Shown: positions 1 to 4,369 of the stretch, one piece after another
Numbering within the stretch: the stretch's first letter is position 1
How the letters are laid out: the number at the start of each line of letters is the position of its first letter
Assembly (NCBI GenBank): GCA_017848075.1
Contig: JAGALG010000046.1
Span: forward strand, 1-5,262
Source of the DNA: Oscillospiraceae bacterium
Lineage (GTDB): Bacteria > Bacillota > Clostridia > Oscillospirales > Ruminococcaceae
Length of the DNA: 5,262 bases
Direction: 5' to 3'
Made by a program: the position numbers and the translations under genes
The notes under the pieces: generated by a model
Told to the model about the DNA's origin: nothing
Seen by the model: the letters and a program-made list of their open reading frames with translations, nothing else
Databases searched by the model: none

Positions 1-366
1 AACGGTACTGCAGTACTTTCTTCCAAAGCATTCGCTGAAGAATACGCTCAGAAAATGATCGACGATGGCGTTGACTGCGTAATTATGACCTCTACCTGAG
101 GTACCTGCACTAGATGCGGCGCATCTATGGTTAAAGAGATCGAACGCGCTGGCCTGCCAGTAGTTCATATCTGTACTGTTACCCCAATTTCCATGACTGT
201 TGGTGCTAACAGAATCGTTCCAGCTATCGCAATTCCTCACCCACTGGGCAACCCAGCTCTGGATCTGGAAGGCGAAAAACACATCAGAAGATGCATTGTT
301 GAAACTGCTCTGAAAGCTCTCGAAACCGAAGTTGACGAACAGACCATCTTCGATGTTAAATACTAA
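1..366 (+). CDS. grdB/grdF/grdH: Glycine/sarcosine/betaine reductase component B selenoprotein (GrdB/GrdF/GrdH family), 3' part, Sec encoded by UGA
   Basis: This is the C-terminal part (121 residues) of the substrate-specific selenoprotein subunit of reductase component B. The frame is open from base 1 and is interrupted only by TGA at 97-99, read here as selenocysteine (residue 33 of the fragment). The context STUGTCTRCGA gives the family's U-x-x-C-x-x-C motif, and the residues after it, such as HICTVTPISMTVGANRIVPA and IPHPLGNPALD, are typical of GrdB-type proteins. About 88 residues follow the Sec, as in known full-length members of roughly 435 residues, so about 310 N-terminal residues lie outside the window. 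In the family, this Sec attacks the alpha carbon of the substrate bound to a pyruvoyl partner subunit (GrdE/G/I) and passes a carboxymethyl group to GrdA. Its position upstream of trxB rather than after grdA hints at the sarcosine (GrdF) or betaine (GrdH) type, but substrate cannot be decided from this fragment. Confidence 0.93.
97..131 (+). promoter_or_regulatory. Candidate bacterial SECIS element of the component B gene
   Basis: Just 3' of the UGA at 97-99, bases 111-117 (TAGATGC) and 121-127 (GCATCTA) form a perfect 7-bp stem closed by the triloop GGC. A lower 3-bp stem, ACC 103-105 with GGT 129-131, extends it across an asymmetric internal loop. The apical loop starts about 18 nt after the UGA and begins with G, which fits the general bacterial SECIS pattern recognised by SelB. 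An alternative local fold, TACC 93-96 with GGTA 100-103, would put the UGA in a triloop. Function is inferred from position and pairing only. Confidence 0.6.
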
Positions 367-380
367 TATTCATTAGTATT
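359..380 (+). repeat. AT-rich stem-loop overlapping the component B stop codon
   Basis: Bases 359-367 (AATACTAAT) and 372-380 (ATTAGTATT) are perfect reverse complements, giving a 9-bp stem with loop ATTC. The TAA stop at 364-366 lies in the 5' arm. No run of T follows, so a simple intrinsic terminator is unlikely. A role in mRNA end processing or stability is possible. Confidence 0.5.
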
Positions 381-395
381 CCACTTGGTATCAAT

Positions 396-418
396 GGGAG
401 CCTGTTCTGCAGGCTCCC
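396..418 (+). repeat. GC-rich stem-loop between the component B gene and trxB
   Basis: GGGAGCCTG (396-404) pairs perfectly with CAGGCTCCC (410-418) around the loop TTCTG: 9 bp, mostly G-C. With a bulged C419 it can add two A-T pairs (394-395 with 420-421). The next bases are ATGATATAGACTAA, with no T-tract, so this is not a classical rho-independent terminator. It may be a weak attenuator or an mRNA processing/stability element separating the highly expressed B gene from trxB. Confidence 0.55.
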
Positions 419-457
419 CATGATATAGACTAATTTATCACAAGGGAGATAATAACA

Positions 458-1408
458 ATGGATATGCAGAACATTTATGACATCGTCATCATTGGTGGCG
501 GCCCTGCTGGTCTTGCTGCAGCTCTCTACGCTGGTCGTGCAAGAATGAAAACTCTTCTGATCGAAAAAGCAAAATACGGCGGTCAGATCGCTATCACCAA
601 CGAAATCGAAAACTACCCAGGCGCAGTTGAAGAGGAATCTGGTCCTTCCCTGATGAAAAAATTCGAAGAACAGGTTATCAAATTCGGTGCTGACAGAGTA
701 TTCGATACCATCGTAGACGTTGAACTGGAAGGCAAAATCAAACACCTGAAAGGCAACAACGGCGACTACTACTCCAAAACCGTTATTATCGCTGCTGGCG
801 CTTCCCCACGCCCAATCGGCTGCCCAGGCGAAAAAGAATTCACCGGTAAAGGTGTTTCTTACTGCGCTACTTGTGACGCTAACTTCTTTGAAGACTTCGA
901 AGTATTCGTAGTTGGCGGCGGCGACTCCGCTGTTGAAGAAGCAATGTACCTGACCAAATTCGCACGCAAAGTTACCCTGATCCACAGACGTGACACTCTG
1001 AGAGCTGCTCAGTCCATTCAGGAAAAAGCTTTCAAGAACCCAAAAATGAACTTCATGTGGAACTCTGCAGTTGAAGAAATCAAAGGTGAAAACTGCGTTA
1101 CCTCTATGGTTATCCGCAACACTGTTACCGGCGAACTGACCACTGTAGAAGCTGACGAAGATGACGGCCTGTTCGGTATCTTTGTATTCATCGGTTTCGA
1201 TCCAAAATCTGAACTGTTTGAAGGCAAAGTTGCTATGGAAAACCGTTACATCCTGGCTGACGCTGATATGAAAACCAACGTTCCAGGTGTATTCGCTGCT
1301 GGCGACATCATCAAAAAATCCCTGCGTCAGGTTGTAACTGCTGCTGCTGATGGCGCTATTGCTGCTACTTCCGCACAGAAATACATCGAGGAGCACTTCG
1401 AAGACTAA
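458..1408 (+). CDS. trxB: Thioredoxin reductase (NADPH, FAD flavoprotein)
   Basis: A cytoplasmic flavoenzyme that moves electrons from NADPH through FAD and a Cys pair to thioredoxin, here the electron source for the Grd reductase. It has 316 residues, the normal length for low-molecular-weight TrxB. Visible motifs are the FAD-binding GGGPAG at residues 13-18, the redox pair C136-A-T-C139, the second dinucleotide fold GGGDSA at 153-158, HRR at 176-178 (NADPH phosphate-binding signature) and the C-terminal FAD motif GVFAAGD at 277-283, followed by RQVVTAAADG. The sequence after the redox pair is CDAN rather than the common CDG, as I recall for Grd-linked TrxB proteins. The start at 458 follows an AAGGGAGA Shine-Dalgarno (442-449) by 8 nt. 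ATG 464 is a less likely alternative. It lies 51 bp before trxA, presumably in one transcript. Confidence 0.96.
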   Translation: MDMQNIYDIVIIGGGPAGLAAALYAGRARMKTLLIEKAKYGGQIAITNEIENYPGAVEEESGPSLMKKFEEQVIKFGADRVFDTIVDVELEGKIKHLKGNNGDYYSKTVIIAAGASPRPIGCPGEKEFTGKGVSYCATCDANFFEDFEVFVVGGGDSAVEEAMYLTKFARKVTLIHRRDTLRAAQSIQEKAFKNPKMNFMWNSAVEEIKGENCVTSMVIRNTVTGELTTVEADEDDGLFGIFVFIGFDPKSELFEGKVAMENRYILADADMKTNVPGVFAAGDIIKKSLRQVVTAAADGAIAATSAQKYIEEHFED

Positions 1409-1443
1409 TTCTTCGATCCCCGATCTGATCTAATTAAAAATTC

Positions 1444-1450
1444 AAAGGAG
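1444..1450 (+). promoter_or_regulatory. Ribosome binding site of trxA (decides the start)
   Basis: AAAGGAG at 1444-1450 lies 9 nt before ATG 1460. The in-frame ATG at 1451 directly abuts this motif and cannot be initiated from it, so the shorter 107-residue protein is correct. Confidence 0.85.
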
Positions 1451-1459
1451 ATGTTCACA

Positions 1460-1783
1460 ATGATCGAATTGAACAAAGAAAACTGGGAAGCTGAAATCGT
1501 TAATGGCGAAGGCTTTATTTTCGTAGACTTCTACGGCGACGGCTGCGTACCATGCGCTGCTCTGATGCCACACGTTCATGAGCTGGCTGACAAATATCAT
1601 GACTCCGCTCTGAAATTCTGCGCTATGAACACCACCAAAGCTCGCAGACTGGCTATCAAAGAAGGTATCATGGGTCTGCCAGTAATGGCTATCTACAAAG
1701 ACGGCAAACAGGTTGAAGCTCTCGTTAAAGAGGACTGCACCCGTGAATCCATCACCGCTCTGGTAGAAAAATACGTAAAATAA
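1460..1783 (+). CDS. trxA: Thioredoxin with atypical GCVPC active site (Grd-associated)
   Basis: A small cytoplasmic dithiol carrier (107 residues, normal thioredoxin length) that is reduced by TrxB and re-reduces the Cys/Sec pair of GrdA. The active site is G28-C29-V30-P31-C32 in the context VDFYGDGCVPC, instead of the canonical WCGPC: the preceding Trp and the Gly are replaced. This GCVPC variant is known from thioredoxins of glycine-reductase clusters, such as that of Eubacterium acidaminophilum. The cis-proline is P74 (MGLPVMAIYKDG), and the usual beta-strand FIFVDFY precedes the active site. Two extra cysteines, C54 and C93, are present. The start at 1460 is chosen by RBS spacing. The neighbours trxB (upstream) and grdA (168 bp downstream) define its role. 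General disulfide-reductant function outside Grd is possible but cannot be judged. Confidence 0.95.
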   Translation: MIELNKENWEAEIVNGEGFIFVDFYGDGCVPCAALMPHVHELADKYHDSALKFCAMNTTKARRLAIKEGIMGLPVMAIYKDGKQVEALVKEDCTRESITALVEKYVK

Positions 1784-1832
1784 TCTCGGTGCACTGAATT
1801 AGTCATAAAGGTTAGTTTTTTCCGGCGAGGAG

Positions 1833-1838
1833 TATAAT
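1833..1838 (+). promoter_or_regulatory. Possible -10 box of a grdA promoter
   Basis: A perfect TATAAT lies in the 168-bp gap before grdA, about 114 nt upstream of the start codon. No good -35 hexamer is seen at 16-18 bp spacing (GTTAGT at 1811-1816 is poor) and there is no extended TG. In such an AT-rich stretch a chance match is possible. If real, it would let grdA be transcribed independently of trxBA. Confidence 0.35.
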
Positions 1839-1885
1839 AGCTAAAAATTATTCTGCTCGTAAAAATTTTTAATCGAATGTAAGCC

Positions 1886-1907
1886 ATTAAACAGGAAACT
1901 GTTTAAT
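1886..1907 (+). repeat. Stem-loop with GAAA tetraloop in the grdA leader
   Basis: ATTAAACAG (1886-1894) and CTGTTTAAT (1899-1907) pair perfectly over 9 bp around the loop GAAA, a stable GNRA tetraloop. It sits about 45 nt before the grdA start. Nearby AT palindromes include TAAAAATTTTTA at 1860-1871. No T-tract follows directly, so it is more likely a 5' mRNA stabiliser or processing end than a terminator. Confidence 0.55.
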
Positions 1908-1934
1908 ATAAACACAATTTTTGAAAATTTTAAG

Positions 1935-1942
1935 AAGGAGGT
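1935..1942 (+). promoter_or_regulatory. Very strong Shine-Dalgarno of grdA
   Basis: AAGGAGGT at 1935-1942 is fully complementary to the 16S rRNA 3' end and lies 9 nt before ATG 1952. It is the best RBS in the window, consistent with heavy production of selenoprotein A, and it fixes the start so that the UGA falls at codon 44. Confidence 0.85.
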
Positions 1943-1951
1943 AAGTCTAAA

Positions 1952-2425
1952 ATGGGATTTTTAGAAGGTAAAAAAATCATCATTATCGGCGACCGTGACG
2001 GCGTTCCAGGTCCAGCAATCGAAGAATGCGTAAAGACTGCTGGTGCTGAAGTTGTTTACTCCTCTACGGAGTGCTTCGTCTGAACTGCTGCAGGCGCAAT
2101 GGACTTGGAAAATCAGAAAAGGGTACTCAATTTGACCGAAGAACACGGTGCAGAAAACATCGTTGTTGTTCTGGGTGCTAGCGAAGGCGAAGCTGCAGGT
2201 CTTGCAGCTGAAACCGTAACTGCAGGTGACCCTACTTTTGCAGGTCCATTGACAGGAGTCCAGTTGGGACTCTCCGTGTTCCATGTTTGCGAACCAGAAA
2301 TCAAAGACGAAGTAGATGCTGACGTTTATGACGAACAGGTTGGTATGATGGAAATGGTAATGGATGTTGACGATATCATCTCTGAGATGTCTTCTATCCG
2401 TGACGAATTCTGCAAATACCTGTAA
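1952..2425 (+). CDS. grdA: Glycine/sarcosine/betaine reductase complex selenoprotein A (Sec44 encoded by UGA)
   Basis: Selenoprotein A is the shared small component of the reductases: its Sec receives the carboxymethyl group from component B and presents it to component C, and it is then re-reduced by thioredoxin. It has 157 residues including Sec, like known GrdA (about 158). The frame starts MGFLEGKKIIIIGDRDGVPG and reaches TGA at 2081-2083, codon 44, in C41-F-V-U44-T-A-A-G-A-M-D-L-E, exactly the family's CxxU redox motif. It continues with VVVLGASEGEAAGLAAETVTAGDPTFAGPLTGVQLGL to TAA. A conventional gene caller would miss the N-terminal part or start at M50 (2099). Codon use departs locally from the neighbours at 2066-2134 and 2249-2278. 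A strong terminator follows the gene. No grdB follows it, unlike in canonical glycine reductase operons. Confidence 0.97.
2080..2116 (+). promoter_or_regulatory. Weak candidate SECIS region of grdA
   Basis: The UGA lies in CTGA 2080-2083, which can pair with TCAG 2113-2116. Above it, CAA 2097-2099 can pair with TTG 2105-2107 around the loop TGGAC, which starts about 16 nt after UGA and has G in second position. The pairing is short with a large internal loop, so the fold is uncertain. A SECIS is expected here because UGA is decoded as Sec. Confidence 0.35.
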
Positions 2426-2450
2426 TCGGTAATCTAACCGGGATATTTTA

Positions 2451-2487
2451 GGGTGGCTTGACGAGCAATCGTCAGGCCACCTTTTTC
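2451..2487 (+). terminator. Rho-independent terminator after grdA
   Basis: GGTGGCTTGACGA (2452-2464) pairs with TCGTCAGGCCACC (2469-2481), including one G-U pair, around the tetraloop GCAA. This 13-bp stem is followed at once by TTTTTCTT from 2482. It is 26 bp past the grdA stop and is the only junction in the window with the complete stem-plus-T-tract signature. It should end most transcripts coming from trxBA-grdA. Confidence 0.92.
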
Positions 2488-2506
2488 TTATGCTTTGAAA
2501 TATGCG

Positions 2507-2547
2507 AATTGGCTCAAAGAACAGACAAATTGGTCAATAAGTTGCAA
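2507..2547 (+). repeat. Repeated TTG-n-CAA motifs upstream of the grdC promoter
   Basis: AATTGGCTCAA (2507-2517) and AATTGGTCAA (2528-2537) are near-identical direct repeats spaced 21 bp apart, two helical turns. A third TTGCAA follows at 2542-2547. Each is itself a small TTG/CAA inverted repeat. The position about 80-115 bp upstream of the -35 box suits activator binding, but no regulator can be named. Confidence 0.3.
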
Positions 2548-2572
2548 ATCAGAGGCACTTATACACATTTTG

Positions 2573-2584
2573 CACAATGTTGTG
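2573..2584 (+). promoter_or_regulatory. Small palindrome upstream of the grdC promoter
   Basis: CACAA (2573-2577) and TTGTG (2580-2584) form a 5-2-5 inverted repeat about 36 bp upstream of the -35 box. It could be an operator half of a longer control region, or chance. Confidence 0.25.
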
Positions 2585-2592
2585 AAGAATAA

Positions 2593-2627
2593 TTTGTCAT
2601 TTTGCCATGTGATATTTCGATGACAAA
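2593..2627 (+). promoter_or_regulatory. Operator-like inverted repeat overlapping the grdC -35 box
   Basis: TTTGTCAT (2593-2600) and ATGACAAA (2620-2627) are perfect 8-bp inverted repeats separated by 19 bp. The downstream arm contains the whole -35 hexamer ATGACA, so a protein bound to it would compete with or contact RNA polymerase. The regulator is unknown. Confidence 0.4.
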
Positions 2628-2648
2628 CTCGTTGCTAAATGATATAAT
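2620..2648 (+). promoter_or_regulatory. Sigma-70-type promoter for grdC-grdD
   Basis: ATGACA (2620-2625, 5 of 6 to TTGACA) and a perfect TATAAT (2643-2648) are separated by 17 bp, the ideal spacer. Transcription should start near 2655, giving a leader of about 65 nt before grdC. The leader carries two small hairpins: AGGGC/GCCCT (2656-2669) and TGGAC/GTCCA (2684-2696). Together with the upstream terminator this makes grdC-grdD a separate transcription unit. Confidence 0.75.
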
Positions 2649-2721
2649 TTATTCGAGGGCGTATGCCCTAAAAGCGCAAAAAATGGACAAAGTCCAAATA
2701 AAATTGAGAGGCGTGAATACA

Positions 2722-4275
2722 ATGAACTGTGTAATTAAAGGTGCTAGCTACATTCTGGCTCATACCCCTGATATGGTCCTGGAGAATGGTACTACCCAGA
2801 CTACCGAAAAAATTGTAAACCCAAACTCTGACTACCTGAAAGAGCTGCCAAGCCATCTGAGATCTTACGAAGATGCAGTTAAATACCTGCCAAACCAGAC
2901 CTACATTGGCAACATGCATCCAGACGAGCTGGGCGCAATCCCACAGCCATGGACTGATGCTCGCGTAGAAGGCCTGGACAAACGTACCGGTAAATACGGC
3001 GAAATCATGCCACAGGAAGAATTCTACATCCTGATGCAGGCTTGCGACGTATTCGAGCTGGTTCGTCTGGACAAAGACTTCGTTGCTGCTCACAAAGAAG
3101 CTTTCCTGGCTAACCCAGTAATCGACGAATCCATCGCTGCTCGTGTACACGAAGGCGTTGACGCTTCCGAAGTAGAACACTTCGTAAACGACGAACATGC
3201 AGAACCTCTGTACCACAACCACAAACTGGTTGGTTATGTTAAGAGAGCTCATGACGTAGACGTTAACCTGTCTGCTCATGTAATGCTGGAAAACATGGTT
3301 TCCAAAGCTTCCGCTGTTCTGTCCCTGCTCCACCTGCTCCGTCAGGAAGGCGTAAACAAAGAAGAAATCACCTACGTTATCGACTGCTGTGAAGAAGCTT
3401 GCGGCGATATGAACCAGAGAGGCGGCGGCAACTTCGCTAAATCTATCGCTGAAATCGCTGGCCTGCAGAACGCAACCGGTTGCGACGTTCGTGGCTTCTG
3501 TGCTGGTCCTACCCATGCATTCATCAACGCTGCTTCCATCGTTAAAGCTAACACTCATAAACATGTAGTTGTTCTGGCTGGTGGTTGTACCGCTAAACTG
3601 GGTATGAACGGTAAAGACCATGTTAAAAAAGGTCTGCCAATCTACGAAGATATGATCGGTGGCTTCGCTATCCTGCTTGGTCAGGACGACGGTATCAACC
3701 CAGTAGTTGACACCGAACACACCGGCCGTCATACTGTAGGTACCGGTTCCGCTCCACAGAACGTAACCTCTTCTCTGGTTACCGCTCCACTGGAAGCTGC
3801 TGGTCTGAAAGTAACTGATGTTGATAAATACTCTGCAGAAATGCAGAACCCAGACATCACCAAACCTGCTGGTGCTGGTGACGTTCCTCTGGCTAACTAC
3901 AAAATGATCGCTGCTCTGGCTGTTAAGAAAGGCGAACTGGAGAAATCTCAGCTGGCTACCTTCCCAACCGAGCACGGTATGGTAGGTTGGGCTCCAACTC
4001 AGGGCCACATTCCATCTGGTGTTCCATACATCGGTGTTTGCCGCGACGATATGCTGGCTGGCAAAATCAAACGCGCTATGATCATCGGTAAAGGTTCTCT
4101 GTTCCTCGGCCGTATGACCAACCTGTTCGACGGTGTATCTGTAATGATCAACGCTAACGAAGGCATCAAAGAAGAAGCTGGCGCAGTTTCTCAGGAAGAA
4201 ATCAAATCCCTGATCGGTAAAGCAATGAAAGACTTCGCTGCTTCCCTGCTGGCTGCTTCCGAAGACGCTGAATAA
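2722..4275 (+). CDS. grdC: Glycine/sarcosine/betaine reductase component C beta subunit
   Basis: GrdC is the large subunit of protein C, which with GrdD turns the carboxymethyl group on selenoprotein A into an acetyl thioester and then, with phosphate, acetyl phosphate. The product is 517 residues, close to known GrdC (about 510). The N-terminus MNCVIKGASYILAHTPDMV...NGTTQTTE matches the family start. The frame is open upstream to 2602, but that 40-residue extension has unlike codon use, covers the promoter and lacks family similarity, so ATG 2722, with GAGAGG at 2706-2711 in front, is chosen. The segment around ATGCDVRGFCAGPTHAF (C260) resembles the catalytic-Cys region of FabH/ketoacyl synthase III, to which GrdC is considered related. 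The alignment is by eye. Codons are extremely uniform, suggesting high expression. grdD follows after 94 bp. Confidence 0.96.
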   Translation: MNCVIKGASYILAHTPDMVLENGTTQTTEKIVNPNSDYLKELPSHLRSYEDAVKYLPNQTYIGNMHPDELGAIPQPWTDARVEGLDKRTGKYGEIMPQEEFYILMQACDVFELVRLDKDFVAAHKEAFLANPVIDESIAARVHEGVDASEVEHFVNDEHAEPLYHNHKLVGYVKRAHDVDVNLSAHVMLENMVSKASAVLSLLHLLRQEGVNKEEITYVIDCCEEACGDMNQRGGGNFAKSIAEIAGLQNATGCDVRGFCAGPTHAFINAASIVKANTHKHVVVLAGGCTAKLGMNGKDHVKKGLPIYEDMIGGFAILLGQDDGINPVVDTEHTGRHTVGTGSAPQNVTSSLVTAPLEAAGLKVTDVDKYSAEMQNPDITKPAGAGDVPLANYKMIAALAVKKGELEKSQLATFPTEHGMVGWAPTQGHIPSGVPYIGVCRDDMLAGKIKRAMIIGKGSLFLGRMTNLFDGVSVMINANEGIKEEAGAVSQEEIKSLIGKAMKDFAASLLAASEDAE

Positions 4276-4318
4276 TTTCGAGCGTCAAGCTTAAGTTATT
4301 ATCATTACATTACGCACT

Positions 4319-4340
4319 TGCCCATAGCTGACTATGGGCG
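4319..4340 (+). repeat. Stem-loop between grdC and grdD
   Basis: GCCCATAG (4320-4327) and CTATGGGC (4332-4339) form a perfect 8-bp stem with loop CTGA, extendable by a T-G pair. The following bases are GGTGCCACCCG, with no T-tract, so read-through into grdD is expected. A role in processing or in setting the GrdC:GrdD ratio is possible. Confidence 0.5.
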
Positions 4341-4369
4341 GTGCCACCCGAAAGGAATGAGACAATACA

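Noticed and set aside
356..1396. Long antisense reading frame (346 codons) opposite trxB
   Set aside because: It is in exact codon register with trxB; the strong avoidance of TTA, CTA and TCA codons in trxB removes antisense stops. Product is Phe/Ser/Val-rich, with no recognisable fold and no RBS.
1451..1459. Upstream ATG of trxA at 1451
   Set aside because: It directly touches the Shine-Dalgarno 1444-1450, leaving no spacer. ATG 1460 has 9 nt spacing.
1784..1951. Glycine riboswitch or T-box in the gene gaps (also 2426-2721)
   Set aside because: The gaps show only short hairpins; I see no tandem aptamer layout and no T-box sequence, and the predicted grdC leader is only about 65 nt.
2249..2277. 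TTGACA inside grdA as a -35 box
   Set aside because: No -10-like hexamer at 15-19 bp downstream.
2099..2425. Separate 108-codon gene starting at 2099
   Set aside because: It is the part of grdA downstream of the Sec UGA, without its own RBS.
2554..2573. Sigma-54-like GGCAC...TTGC element
   Set aside because: The distance between the GG and GC elements is about 6 bp too long for a -24/-12 promoter.
2602..2721. N-terminal 40-codon extension of grdC from ATG 2602
   Set aside because: It overlaps the promoter at 2620-2648, has different codon use, and the GrdC family starts near MNCVIKG. ATG 2722 is the start.
2668..4008. Long antisense reading frame (446 codons) opposite grdC
   Set aside because: Same cause: codon-register antisense of a highly biased gene. 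It also runs into the grdC leader. No protein family features.
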